A stretch of 33,919 nt of DNA, from IMG/VR virus record IMGVR_UViG_3300027833_000133, positions 1 to 33,919 of that record; one strand, written 5' to 3'. Below the pieces are notes generated by a model. That model was not told where the DNA came from, searched no databases, and saw only the letters and a program-made list of their open reading frames with translations. Below are positions 6,808-16,962 of the stretch, piece after piece. A program made the translations under genes and the position numbers. The DNA comes from a virus. How positions within the stretch are numbered: the stretch's first letter is position 1; every line of letters starts with the position of its first letter.

Positions 6808-9605
6808 TGCCTAAGTCACAATTTCAGCAAACCAGCTTTGCCAGTGGTGAGTTGTCACCATTACTACTAGGCCGTACCGATCTTGAGCAATACTACAAAG
6901 GCGCACAGGATGCTGATAATGTAGTCATTGTGCCGCAAGGTGGTATTAAGCGCAGACCTGGAACTAAGTTTATAGATTCTATTCCAGGTACAATTGTAAG
7001 GCAAATAGCCTATACGCCTACAGTTGGAGCTAATGGCGGAAGTCCTTCAAATCTTAATGACGGCAATGACAATACTTATTCAATAGCTAATGCAAATGCT
7101 AGTGCCACACCTAAATGGTTATTGGCACAATATGATGTAGGTGCAACTCCGTTAGAGTATGAGTTCATTGATGTTAGAGCCTCTACAATATTATTGAATT
7201 TGAATACAGATAATATTGCTGCTAACATTTTTATTGAGTGGTCAACAGACAATACTAACTGGACTGAAGTTGGCAGTTTTCGCATTAATGACACTTCTGA
7301 ACGAAGTCACAGAGTTAAAATTAATGGGCTACAAAAACGATACTGGCGCATCATAACAGACCTTGTAGTTGCACAAGGCTATTCACTTCGTATTGGCGAG
7401 TTTAATTTAAAGTCAGTAATTGCAAGTGGTAGTGGTAATATTAAAACATTTGGTTGGGAGTATGCTGCTGATCAAAATTATCTTTGCGTCCTAACTAATA
7501 GTAACTTACGTTTCTATCGTACTCCGCATAATGGCAGTTTAGAAACAGTTTATGTAGCTGATGTTATTGTTCCATTTTCAGGGTCAGATATTAAAGATGT
7601 TAAAGTCGCTCAAACAGAAGGCGTAATGCTAATGTTTCATGGTGACTACCCAAGCCAGAGAGTTATATTTGATGGCACTGACAACCCTGATGGTTTTACT
7701 TCAGGTGAGGTTCCGTTTGCCAATGTGCCTGAGTGGGATTATGACGACAAGTATAGCCCTGTTCCTGTTACTTGCATTCAAGATATTTTATTTAGTAACT
7801 TTGATAATGGCGAAACATATCAAATAGATGTGCAAGGCGTGTTAAGTAAAAACATTACTTATGCTGGCGATGGCAATAGTGCCCCAAACGAAAACTCTGC
7901 TACAGCATTTAATTTGCAGAAAGGTCTGCAAGATATGCCTGTCTTTAATGACACAGGAGTTACAGTAACAAGAACTGGCGTTAATACATATCGCATTGAA
8001 ATAGCTAACGAGTCTGCGGATAGATTTGAATTGTTTTCTGGATTCCCTACTTCTTCAAATGCAGGTAATACAGATACTATAGGCTTTTCTCTTATTCAAC
8101 AAGGCTCTCCAAGACATGAGCCTGTATGGAGTGTTAAGCCTGACGGCTGGACAGCATCTCAAGCTTACATTGTTGGCAATAAAGTATTGACTGTTGCAGG
8201 TAACTGGTATTCTTGCATTGTTGCTGGAACATCAGCAGCGGCAGGTCTTGGCCCAACAGGAACTGGAGATTCAATTTCAGATGGAACTGTTACTTGGAAA
8301 TATGTTATTGAAAGAGGATACCCTAAGCAGGGTGTTTTTTTTGAGGGCCGACTATGGATAGGTGGTGTAAAACCAAGACAGCAAAGTTTGTTTGCTTCAA
8401 GAGCTGGATCACTTTTAGATTTTTACAGCATTGAAGGTGACGATGACAATGGTATATTTATTACAATTGATTCTCGTGAGCTAACTAATATTGTAGATGT
8501 GAACCCTGATCGTGGACTGCAAGTATTTTGTGCAGGAGCAGAGTTTACTGTTACTGGTTTAACGCCAGCAACTATTGAAGTAGAAGCACAAACTCAGCAT
8601 GGTTCATTTAATTTGGAAGCTAAATCTATTGATGGTGCAACTTTATTTGTAGACAAAAACGGTAATACGCTTCGCCAGTATCTTTATAGCTTTAATGAAG
8701 ATGCCTACACTTCCAATGATTTGTCGGTACTGTCTTCTCAGTTAATTAACAGACCAAAAGATATGGCTATTTTGTCCGGCACTACAACCGAAGATGCAAA
8801 CTGGGTATTTCTTATTAATGACGATGGTCATGGCTGTGTTCTTAATACAATGCGTAACCAAGACATTAATGGTTTTACTCGGTGGTCTGGAATAAATCAA
8901 GGCGATACTGATGGTAGCGGAGTAATTAAAAAGAACGTCTTGCATTCTTGTTCTGCTATTGGCGATGAAATGTATGTAATACAAAGTAGAACTAATGACA
9001 CATCTACTGGTTCTTTTGATATTGAAAAGTGGGACTTTGATCACTTAATGGATTCAAGCTACAAAGTTACCGTTACAGCCGCTAGTCCAAATGCAGATGT
9101 ATTTGTTCCTATTTCAGAAGGTACAAGACTTCGAGGTTATACTATAAGTGTTAATGCAGACGGTGACGTATTAGCTGACAGACCCCTGACACTTAGCGGT
9201 GGCAATTACGGTGTAACAATTACTGCCGCAGAGCTTAATGGCTTTGCTACAAGAGACTTAGAAATTGGCTTAAATTTTCCTGTAAAGGTTAAGACTATGC
9301 CACTTAATACTAATCCTGGAACTCGTGGTGGACAGAATGCCATGAAGCGCAAGAAGATTACTAACATTAACTTGCGTGTGTATAAGAGTGCAGGCATCTA
9401 TATTGATGGCAATGCTGTACCTATTAGGCAGTTTGGCGATGCTCAGGACACTCCACTGAATACCCCATTTATTCCCAGGACTGGTATTATAGAAGACGAG
9501 AATGGTGGCAATGGTTGGCTAACAGAAGTGGTTCCAGAGATCACAGTACCTGATGCTACACCGTTTCACTTACAATCCATACAATATGAAGTAGAATCAT
9601 CATAA
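6807..9605 (+). CDS. Tail tubular protein B (T7 gp12-like) with inserted domains
   Basis: 932 residues, longer than T7 gp12 (794). Forms the tail nozzle. The start (FASGELSPLLLGRTDLEQYY, then VVIVPQGGIKRRPGTKFID) is diagnostic. Residues about 73-205 look like an inserted galactose-binding (discoidin-type) beta sandwich: dNTYSIA, then IEWSTDNTNWTEVGSFRIND, then YWRIITDLV. Residues 448-500 (GWTASQAYIVGNKV to TVTWKYV) form a short carbohydrate-binding-like module that recurs in the tailspike at 18310-22365. The nozzle core resumes with RGYPKQGVFFEGRLWIGG. The insertions suggest that the nozzle itself may touch cell-surface glycans; this is inference. Confidence 0.9.
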   Translation: MPKSQFQQTSFASGELSPLLLGRTDLEQYYKGAQDADNVVIVPQGGIKRRPGTKFIDSIPGTIVRQIAYTPTVGANGGSPSNLNDGNDNTYSIANANASATPKWLLAQYDVGATPLEYEFIDVRASTILLNLNTDNIAANIFIEWSTDNTNWTEVGSFRINDTSERSHRVKINGLQKRYWRIITDLVVAQGYSLRIGEFNLKSVIASGSGNIKTFGWEYAADQNYLCVLTNSNLRFYRTPHNGSLETVYVADVIVPFSGSDIKDVKVAQTEGVMLMFHGDYPSQRVIFDGTDNPDGFTSGEVPFANVPEWDYDDKYSPVPVTCIQDILFSNFDNGETYQIDVQGVLSKNITYAGDGNSAPNENSATAFNLQKGLQDMPVFNDTGVTVTRTGVNTYRIEIANESADRFELFSGFPTSSNAGNTDTIGFSLIQQGSPRHEPVWSVKPDGWTASQAYIVGNKVLTVAGNWYSCIVAGTSAAAGLGPTGTGDSISDGTVTWKYVIERGYPKQGVFFEGRLWIGGVKPRQQSLFASRAGSLLDFYSIEGDDDNGIFITIDSRELTNIVDVNPDRGLQVFCAGAEFTVTGLTPATIEVEAQTQHGSFNLEAKSIDGATLFVDKNGNTLRQYLYSFNEDAYTSNDLSVLSSQLINRPKDMAILSGTTTEDANWVFLINDDGHGCVLNTMRNQDINGFTRWSGINQGDTDGSGVIKKNVLHSCSAIGDEMYVIQSRTNDTSTGSFDIEKWDFDHLMDSSYKVTVTAASPNADVFVPISEGTRLRGYTISVNADGDVLADRPLTLSGGNYGVTITAAELNGFATRDLEIGLNFPVKVKTMPLNTNPGTRGGQNAMKRKKITNINLRVYKSAGIYIDGNAVPIRQFGDAQDTPLNTPFIPRTGIIEDENGGNGWLTEVVPEITVPDATPFHLQSIQYEVESS

Positions 9606-9615
9606 GAGGTTAAGC

Positions 9616-10029
9616 ATGGCATTTCCATTAGTAGCGGCTATTATAGGAAGTACAATGATCCAAGTAGTTGGTGGCCTGTCAGCGGCTCAGGCCCAAGCAG
9701 AAGAACTTGAACGTCAAGCAGAGCAAGAAAAATTTGCGGCAGAAGGTCGTGAATTACAGCGCCAACAACAGCTTAATGCTGCTCTTGCTGCTAATGCCGT
9801 AGGAATTGCGGCTAGTGGTATTAAAACAGAAGGCTCAGTTTCTAGTCTTGCGTTAGAAAGTGGAAAACAATCTAGTTTAACTGGAGGTGTTACTGGGCTA
9901 TCTGATAGACTTGCTTTTGCTCAAAGAAAAAGGCAGGCATCTAATGTTCTTTCCGCTGCCCCATACGAAGCCGCAAGCACTTTGTTGTCTGGTGCCGCAA
10001 GTGCTTACCAAGCATCAGTTGAATACTAA
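9616..10029 (+). CDS. Internal virion protein, gp14-like
   Basis: 137 residues. A hydrophobic N-terminus (FPLVAAIIGSTMIQVVGGLS) is followed by a long Ala/Gln/Glu helix (QAQAEELERQAEQEKFAAEG) and an Ala/Ser/Gly-rich C-terminus. Size, composition and position (directly after the nozzle gene, before the large ejection proteins) match T7 gp14-type proteins, which are ejected and form a pore in the outer membrane. The ribosome site AAGAGG precedes ATG. Assignment is by analogy. Confidence 0.75.
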   Translation: MAFPLVAAIIGSTMIQVVGGLSAAQAQAEELERQAEQEKFAAEGRELQRQQQLNAALAANAVGIAASGIKTEGSVSSLALESGKQSSLTGGVTGLSDRLAFAQRKRQASNVLSAAPYEAASTLLSGAASAYQASVEY

Positions 10030-10044
10030 ATATTAGGAATTATA

Positions 10045-12711
10045 ATGGCTAGACAACCTAGACAAACAAGAATTGGCTTTACTGGAAAGTTTACTCCTAC
10101 TGGTGTGGATCAAACTGCTGGCGCTAAAATGCGAGCATTGGCTGGTTTAGGCCAAACTATAGGCGATACCGCTATGGCTATAGGTAAACCCATGATTGAA
10201 GCTGAAGCTGCTGAGAAAGGCGCACAGGCCGTTAAGGATGGCGCTGGTAAGATAGACCCCCAAACTGGTGAGGTTTTAGAATCTCCTACAATAAATGCTG
10301 CTAAGTTTGGTGCTAGTCAGTACAACCAAGCTGCTCAACAAGCTCTTGCTGTAAAAGGCAAAAAAGCCGCTAATGCTTATCTGTCTAATCTTAATACTGA
10401 AATTATTAATACAGTAGAAACGGCTGCTATTACTTATGCAGAAGACCCTGTTGAATTTCAAAGAGTAATGGGCGTTTATCAAAAATCAACTACTGACGCA
10501 ATTGCAGACCCAGAGATTAATGCAAGAGTAAATGGGGTTATTGCTGGAAGAGTGCTTAGTCATCAATTAAAAATTAACAAGGCATACGATATAGCAGAAA
10601 CAGCTAGCCAAACTGAAACTCACAAGGCTGGACTATTTGCTAGTGGGCAATCAATTGTACAAATGATTGATGCTGGCGTTCCGCAAGAAGTTATTGACCA
10701 AGAACGTGATGTTGCTATTGGAGAAATACGCGCACTTAAAGGTGTTCTGGGCGATGACTATGATGATGTTGCTGCTGTTAAAGCCTTAAATATAGTTATT
10801 AATGACCAAATAACTTCTACTGAAATAATGAATTTGGCTACTAGCTTAGAAGCTATGCCTGCTGCATACGCAAGGTTAGACGAAATTTCAAGAGATGTTC
10901 CTTCTGATAGAACTCCAGATGAATGGAATAAGTTTATAAACAAAAAGCAACAAGACTTAAATACAGTGCGCAATAGATTTGTTAATGCCAAAGTTGTTAA
11001 AACTGAAGAGCAAGTTAAATTAGTGGAAGGCGTTGTTGCTCGCGTAAATTTAGGTAAGCAAGTTTCAGATGAAGACTTATTAGCAGCAGAGCAGGCAGCC
11101 AAAGGAAACCCGCAGCTTGAAACATCATTTGAAAAAGCTCAAGAGGTTGCTGTCTTTTCTTCCAGTAGTTATGAAACAAGACAAAGTGCTATTAATGATG
11201 CCTGTAATGGTGGCGCAAAAACAGGGGAAACTTGTCAGCTATTGTTAGGTACTGACAGGGCTGTTCAAAATGCATTTGCAAAAGACCCTATGGGACTTGC
11301 TATAGATCAAGGCTACGCTAATCCAGTTGCTATTGATTTACTTAGCCCTACCGAAGAACAGCTTGCACAAAGAAAAACACAGGCAAATGAGGCATCTATT
11401 CATTATTCTGGAAGAGCAGGTAATGTTCCAATAATAACTGACGCAGAAGCAAATGCTTTAGTAGAGGCTGTGCCTGAATTAACAGTTGACGAGCAAGTTG
11501 AGTTGTTTAATAAGTATGGTGCCGACTCTTATATATATGGTTTGTTTTCAGATAAACAAGCAGGAGTTTATGCTCAGGCTGCTGGCAATCCTAATGCTTT
11601 AGTTTCAAAAGGAATCTTTAAAGGAAAGGCAATACAAGTTGAGGGGCTTTTTTCTTTTGACGCTGACTCTGAGCCACAAAATACTTTTGCGGAATATGTT
11701 GGTCAAGATACTTTTGATCCTCAAGACTTTAGAGATATTCTTGATGCGTCTATAGCTCACTATGTATCAACGGCTGGGCCAGAGCAAAAACATCAAATAG
11801 ATGTAAATGATTTTGAAAAGTCTATTGTGGCTGTGACAGGTGGCATTGATGAGCTGAGAGGTTATAATACTGTTTTACCAACTGATGTGTCTGGTAGTGA
11901 GCTTGATTCTTACTTTACCAATATGTCTATTGAAGAGTTAGATCGTGTTGTTCCAGGGTTGTCTGCCGATATGGTTGCTACAGTTTTACCTGCAATAAGA
12001 GATGATATGCGAATTAAAAAAGTAAAAGGTCAAAACTTATATATAGCTCAATATGTGCAGGGTGATGGCAATCTAGCTACTTTATTTCAAGCTGACAATA
12101 TAACTCCTGCGTATTTTACTGTTACTCCAGAAGTTATTAATAATGCTATTCTTGAAAATGGATCAACTAGATCGCAAGAAGCTGAAGCTCAATATCAGCT
12201 AGAGGTAGAAAAACACGCTCTTAGAGTCCAAGAAATAGAGGAAGCAGGCTTTGAGTTTCCTAGTGTTACTCAACCTGGCAGAATGATAAGGTCAGGAGGT
12301 GAAGGGCCAGTAATCCCAGAAGGGTTTGAGCCTACAAAACCTGCTCCTGAAATTATAGATCAAAGTATAGATCAAGGAATGACTCGCCCAGATGGAACTA
12401 CAAAATCTGAAGAGGGATATTTGGGGCCAGTAATACGAGATGATGGTTCAACAATGACTGAAAACTCAACTAATGTTGATGATTTAAATGATGCTTTTGG
12501 TGACAGCAAGTTTGCTTACACCGACAAGAGAGGCGTAAAGGTTGTTGATTTTCCTACACTGGTTCCTACTCTGACCAAAGCAGAGGTTGAGACTTTAAGA
12601 ACATTACCCGAAGGACAGTCAATTCCAAAAGCAATACTTATTAAGGCAGCTGATCATGCTAGGTTGTTATTGCAGCAAGGCAAAAGTCCATTCTATCAAG
12701 ATGGTGAATAA
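10045..12711 (+). CDS. Internal virion protein, gp15-like, with a C-terminal GYLGP-type domain
   Basis: 888 residues, mostly helical, Ala/Glu/Gln-rich, no signal peptide. Being second among the ejection genes and of this size, it fits T7 gp15. The last ~90 residues (GYLGPVIRDDGSTMTE, then VVDFPTLVPTLTKAEVETL, then KAADHARLLLQQGKSPFY) form a compact C-terminal domain I recall at the ends of many phage internal virion proteins; its function is not known to me. The ribosome site AGGAATTATA precedes ATG. Cysteine-poor, with C-x(8)-C near residue 390. Confidence 0.75.
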   Translation: MARQPRQTRIGFTGKFTPTGVDQTAGAKMRALAGLGQTIGDTAMAIGKPMIEAEAAEKGAQAVKDGAGKIDPQTGEVLESPTINAAKFGASQYNQAAQQALAVKGKKAANAYLSNLNTEIINTVETAAITYAEDPVEFQRVMGVYQKSTTDAIADPEINARVNGVIAGRVLSHQLKINKAYDIAETASQTETHKAGLFASGQSIVQMIDAGVPQEVIDQERDVAIGEIRALKGVLGDDYDDVAAVKALNIVINDQITSTEIMNLATSLEAMPAAYARLDEISRDVPSDRTPDEWNKFINKKQQDLNTVRNRFVNAKVVKTEEQVKLVEGVVARVNLGKQVSDEDLLAAEQAAKGNPQLETSFEKAQEVAVFSSSSYETRQSAINDACNGGAKTGETCQLLLGTDRAVQNAFAKDPMGLAIDQGYANPVAIDLLSPTEEQLAQRKTQANEASIHYSGRAGNVPIITDAEANALVEAVPELTVDEQVELFNKYGADSYIYGLFSDKQAGVYAQAAGNPNALVSKGIFKGKAIQVEGLFSFDADSEPQNTFAEYVGQDTFDPQDFRDILDASIAHYVSTAGPEQKHQIDVNDFEKSIVAVTGGIDELRGYNTVLPTDVSGSELDSYFTNMSIEELDRVVPGLSADMVATVLPAIRDDMRIKKVKGQNLYIAQYVQGDGNLATLFQADNITPAYFTVTPEVINNAILENGSTRSQEAEAQYQLEVEKHALRVQEIEEAGFEFPSVTQPGRMIRSGGEGPVIPEGFEPTKPAPEIIDQSIDQGMTRPDGTTKSEEGYLGPVIRDDGSTMTENSTNVDDLNDAFGDSKFAYTDKRGVKVVDFPTLVPTLTKAEVETLRTLPEGQSIPKAILIKAADHARLLLQQGKSPFYQDGE

Positions 12712-12714
12712 TTA

Positions 12715-14586
12715 ATGACAATACTTTCAGACAAAGGCAATCGGAGTTTAATACAAAATCTTACTCCTTTTAAACCTGAGCTAGTAAACCCTACTGGCGC
12801 TGAAACTCGATCTGCTGCCTATGAGTTTGTTCAAGATGAAGAGAGGTCTTCGTCTTGGTCGTATAACAACCAGATGTATCAGGATCGTTTTGACACTGTT
12901 CGTGGATTTGTAGAGGAAGGAATAGATTTAAGAAATTATCAGGGAACTAATGGGGTATTTAACTATAATCGCTTTGCTGAAGAAACTGGTTTAGTTAAAA
13001 CTGATAGGGAACTTGCGCAAGAAAAATCAGATTTACTTTCAATTCGCAGGCAAGAAAATCAAGACATCATGGCTCGTGGTGGCGGTGGATCAAAGTTTTT
13101 AGGGATGGCTGGCTCTTATATGACAGACCCTCTTAACTTTAATCAATTGCTAGTTCCTGTTGGTAGCGCGAGTGTTGCTGTGCAAAGTATGTCTACTTTG
13201 GCTAAGTCTTTATATTATGGTCGAAATGCAATGGGCGTTGCTCTTGTAGCTGAAACAGGCATACAAAGATCAGTTTACCAGCACAAGCAAAATATTGAAT
13301 CTCCATATACTAAGATGGATGCTATTAAGATGGTTGGCATTACCACTCTTTCGGCAGGAATTTTAACAGGCGGTTTAACTGCTGGCATTAGTAGTGTTGG
13401 CTCTTATTTTGCAAAGTCTTCTAACGCTATAGCTAATCAGCCACAGCTTTTTCCTCGCGCTCCTATGGCGTATAAATCGCCTTTGGCTGTTGATGGAAAA
13501 CCAATAGGGCTTCCAACGTTAGAGAATATAGGAAAGCTGGAAACAAAGTTGCTTCAAGATGCAAGAGCAGATTTGCTTACTAAAGCTGGGGCAACTATTA
13601 CTCGCGGAGAGCGTAAAAGTTTAGTAGCTCAGTTAAAGGTACTAGCTAAACAACTTAATGATGCAGATTTACCTGAAATTAAATATGGTAAAGACGGCAA
13701 GCCTTTAGCGCCAAAACCTGTCAGCAAAAGTAAAACAAAAAAAGCTCAGAAGTTAGAGAAGAATCGGCAGGCAGCAATAAAAGCAGAGAAGGCTTTAATT
13801 CAAGGAAACATAGATCGCATTAATAAGGTTCTTGCAAAAGATCGTGCTTCGGCTTTAGCAGAGCAGGCTTTAGTTCGCATTGAGAGTGGCAAGACATTAC
13901 CAGCAAAACAACAAAAGCAGCTTGATGATTATATAACTGCTAACACTACTCCAGAAACAGAAGCTGTATTTGCCTTGTCTCGATGGGGTGATGCTATGCG
14001 AACAGTTAAAGGGCCAAATGTACTTGATGACATTCTTGGAGGTTACGGCCTAGGAAAAGAAGCCGGTTTAAATGCTGAAAGTAATAAAGCCGCATTATTA
14101 AAATCACTAGAAGATAAAATTGTAAAGGCTAATAAAAACACAACAACTGTTGATGGTGTTGTTCAAAAAAATAAAACAGCACAGCAGTTAGAAAAACTTA
14201 GAGATTTAATTGCTAAAACATCTGACGATGATCTTGAAGGCTTAATGACAGACTTGTTTAGAAAGAATGTTGCTGAAGATTTAAGGTTAATGCAAGCCAG
14301 AGAAGATGCTTTTAATTTGCTACAAAATACTACTTTAAAGCCAGAAGATTTTGTTGGGCCGCCAACTGCTCCATCTTCCAAGGCTCCTGCTACTTCTTTA
14401 GAGCGACAAGCATTAGAAGAAGCGGGTCTTGGTAGTGCATTTGACGCTGAAGTTGCTAGATATAATTCTTTGCAATCTAAGCTAACAATAGATGGTGATG
14501 ATTTACTTGACGCACAAGCTGTAATAAAAACTTTAGATGAAGAGCTTGACCAATTAGAAAACATTTTGAGGTGTACCCGTGGCTAG
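12715..14586 (+). CDS. Internal virion / ejection protein (first half of a gp16-like pair)
   Basis: 623 residues. The N-terminal ~130 are globular. Residues about 125-240 are rich in Gly and hydrophobic residues (MAGSYMTDPLNFNQLLVPVG, then VGITTLSAGILTGGLTAGIS) and could insert into a membrane. The rest is Lys/Ala/Leu-rich helix. I see no transglycosylase motif of the T7 gp16 N-terminus. It overlaps the next gene by 8 bases. Together the two are about 1,400 residues, close to T7 gp16 (1318), so they may be a split equivalent. Confidence 0.7.
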   Translation: MTILSDKGNRSLIQNLTPFKPELVNPTGAETRSAAYEFVQDEERSSSWSYNNQMYQDRFDTVRGFVEEGIDLRNYQGTNGVFNYNRFAEETGLVKTDRELAQEKSDLLSIRRQENQDIMARGGGGSKFLGMAGSYMTDPLNFNQLLVPVGSASVAVQSMSTLAKSLYYGRNAMGVALVAETGIQRSVYQHKQNIESPYTKMDAIKMVGITTLSAGILTGGLTAGISSVGSYFAKSSNAIANQPQLFPRAPMAYKSPLAVDGKPIGLPTLENIGKLETKLLQDARADLLTKAGATITRGERKSLVAQLKVLAKQLNDADLPEIKYGKDGKPLAPKPVSKSKTKKAQKLEKNRQAAIKAEKALIQGNIDRINKVLAKDRASALAEQALVRIESGKTLPAKQQKQLDDYITANTTPETEAVFALSRWGDAMRTVKGPNVLDDILGGYGLGKEAGLNAESNKAALLKSLEDKIVKANKNTTTVDGVVQKNKTAQQLEKLRDLIAKTSDDDLEGLMTDLFRKNVAEDLRLMQAREDAFNLLQNTTLKPEDFVGPPTAPSSKAPATSLERQALEEAGLGSAFDAEVARYNSLQSKLTIDGDDLLDAQAVIKTLDEELDQLENILRCTRG

Positions 14587-16936
14587 TTTACAGTATTGCA
14601 TTAACTTAGCAGCACAAGATAAAAAAATTAACAAGGGCATTAAAGAAGCTCTGGAGTTTAACCTTAATAATAATTTGGGAGCTACTAACCCAGAAGATAT
14701 TATTCGAGCATCGGTTAGAGAGTTAAGCCAAAAAAAGCGTGACGTTATGGTTGATGCTATTAGGGTGTCTGACGCTATTGCTCACATGGAATCTCACCCT
14801 GGTGGACTTGGACTAGGCTTAGTTTCTTTACTAGGAAAAGACTTAACCAAAAAAGCTAAGTATGGAAATATTGATTACCTTCAAAAAACCTATAGAAATA
14901 GATATGATGCCCAGGCTACTGAAGTTATAGAAAAATTTAAAACAAGATTTTTTGGATTCATGCAAGGTGACAAAGAAGGTTTAGGTTTATTTATTCGCGC
15001 TATGCACGGAGAAGATATTGGCGACCCTAAAATTATGAAGCTGGCAGATGACTTTAAGCAGATGACAGAAAATATGCGGGTGCATTTTAATGAAGCTGGA
15101 GGTAGCATTTCTAAACTAGATTCTTACGTTTTGCCTCAAGGCCATGATAGAGCCAGAATTAAAAATGTTTCAAAAGAAGAGTATGTTAAGTTTGTCAAAG
15201 CTCGCATAGACCCAGACAAAATGGTTGATGATGCAGGAAAAGTGTTGTCAGAAAAAGACTTGATGAAATCTCTTGAGTTTGTATATGACACTTTTAGAAC
15301 TGACGGAATGAATAAAGCTCAAGGCATATTTGGGCCTACTAAAGTATCGGTTAAACTTTCTAAGAAAGGGTCTGAAAAAAGATTTTTGCATTTTAAAGAT
15401 GGTCAATCATGGATGGATTATCAAGCCAAGTTTGGTAAGGGCGACATCTTTACTACAATGACCGATATGATTGACAACAATGCTGCTGATATTGCTTTGA
15501 TTGAAGTTCTAGGAAGTAATCCTGCCAATATGTATCAGGCTTTAAGAAAGTACGCAGAAGTGCAAAGCATTAAAAGAGGAAAAGAAATACCTCAATACAA
15601 GCTGGCACATTATGATGCTGTGTATAAAGTTGTTAGCGGTGAAATTAACGGTGGCCATTTAACTACTGCTGCCGATCTTAATCAGGCTTGGAGTAATTTA
15701 GAAATTGCCGGAAAATTAGGTGCGGCTTTTGTTGCATCTTTTACTGACCAAGTAACTATTGCTTTAGCGGCTCATACTAATAAAATGTCTTATGTAAAAA
15801 CTTTAAGACGAAGTTTAGGCAACTTTGCAAAAATGGCTGCTGGTGGCGGTAAGGCAGAAAGAGAATTGTTATCATCTATGGGGCTTGTAATAGATACTGT
15901 CCTCGGAAGGGCGCACTCCTTAAATAGATTTTCAGATACTTATGGTACTGGCATTACAGCAAAGTTAGCTGAAGGCGTGTTAAGAATTAGTTCGCTAGAG
16001 GTATGGACTCAAGCCAACCAGAAAGGTTTTGCTATGGAGTTTAGTTCTATGCTTGCGCGTAATTTCAATAAAAAATTTGACGATTTAGATTTTGTTGAAG
16101 TGCTAACAAGCAATGGCATTACTAGAGAAATGTGGGACGAGTTTAGAAAAACAACTCCCTTAACATTAAGAAAATCAAAATTTGCAGACTTAACAAAAGA
16201 TAAAAGCACCATGTTTCATCAGATGGTGTTAAAAGAAATGGAGTATGCAGTTCCTACTTCGGATGCAAGAACTCAAGCAATGACTACTTTTGGCCTTAAA
16301 AGAATGACAGGCGCAGGGCAGGTTGCTAGATCGGCTATGATGTTAAAAAACTTTCCTATTACAGTTGCAAATAACCAGTGGACGATGGCAATGACTAAGC
16401 AAACTACTGGAGGTAAAGCTGCTTATCTAGGAACATTTGCTATAGGAATGACTGTAATGGGATCAGCTTCACTAATGGTTGCTGATGTTTTAAGGGGCAG
16501 AGAGCCAAGAGAAATGAATGGAAAGATGTGGTTTGATTCTTTTATTCGAGGAGGTGCAGGTTCATTAGCTGCTGATCTTGGTATGGCAGACCCCACTAAG
16601 TATGGGCGATCTTGGGTAGATACTGCTATTGGGCCTAAAGCTGGCACAATAAATGATTTTGTTAAACTTACGGCTGGAAATGTTTGGCAGGCAGTTAGAG
16701 GTGATGAAACAAATTTACTAAGAGAAGGCATTGAGTTTGCCGAGGATTTAACTCCAGGAGCATGGCAAGCACAGCTTCTTATAGACTCTATGTTTGATAG
16801 CGTAAAACTTATGACAGACCCAAAATACAAAAGAAATTTAAGGCGAGAAGAGAAAAGAGCCAAAGAAGATTATGGTGCTAGTTACTGGTGGAAGCCAGGT
16901 GCCACACCTTTAGAAGTTTTAGAAGACTTACAATAG
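14579..16936 (+). CDS. Internal virion / ejection protein (second half of a gp16-like pair)
   Basis: 785 residues, GTG start. A strong ribosome site, GAGGTGT, sits 5 bases before it inside the preceding gene, so this is a real separate start rather than a frameshift remnant. The protein is helical and Lys-rich, with one clear hydrophobic segment near residues 620-645 (AYLGTFAIGMTVMGSASLMV). The C-terminus (REEKRAKEDYGASYWWKPG) is basic and aromatic. It is the last gene of the ejection group and a weak promoter follows. Function by context: part of the channel or motor that moves DNA into the cell. Confidence 0.72.
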   Translation: MASLQYCINLAAQDKKINKGIKEALEFNLNNNLGATNPEDIIRASVRELSQKKRDVMVDAIRVSDAIAHMESHPGGLGLGLVSLLGKDLTKKAKYGNIDYLQKTYRNRYDAQATEVIEKFKTRFFGFMQGDKEGLGLFIRAMHGEDIGDPKIMKLADDFKQMTENMRVHFNEAGGSISKLDSYVLPQGHDRARIKNVSKEEYVKFVKARIDPDKMVDDAGKVLSEKDLMKSLEFVYDTFRTDGMNKAQGIFGPTKVSVKLSKKGSEKRFLHFKDGQSWMDYQAKFGKGDIFTTMTDMIDNNAADIALIEVLGSNPANMYQALRKYAEVQSIKRGKEIPQYKLAHYDAVYKVVSGEINGGHLTTAADLNQAWSNLEIAGKLGAAFVASFTDQVTIALAAHTNKMSYVKTLRRSLGNFAKMAAGGGKAERELLSSMGLVIDTVLGRAHSLNRFSDTYGTGITAKLAEGVLRISSLEVWTQANQKGFAMEFSSMLARNFNKKFDDLDFVEVLTSNGITREMWDEFRKTTPLTLRKSKFADLTKDKSTMFHQMVLKEMEYAVPTSDARTQAMTTFGLKRMTGAGQVARSAMMLKNFPITVANNQWTMAMTKQTTGGKAAYLGTFAIGMTVMGSASLMVADVLRGREPREMNGKMWFDSFIRGGAGSLAADLGMADPTKYGRSWVDTAIGPKAGTINDFVKLTAGNVWQAVRGDETNLLREGIEFAEDLTPGAWQAQLLIDSMFDSVKLMTDPKYKRNLRREEKRAKEDYGASYWWKPGATPLEVLEDLQ

Positions 16937-16962
16937 CTGTATATTTTTTAACCAATTTTTAG

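Noticed and set aside
12715-14586. Lytic transglycosylase domain in the ejection proteins, as in T7 gp16
   Set aside because: No Glu-Ser plus Gly-x-x-Q/Met motif series is visible in either 12715-14586 or 14579-16936.
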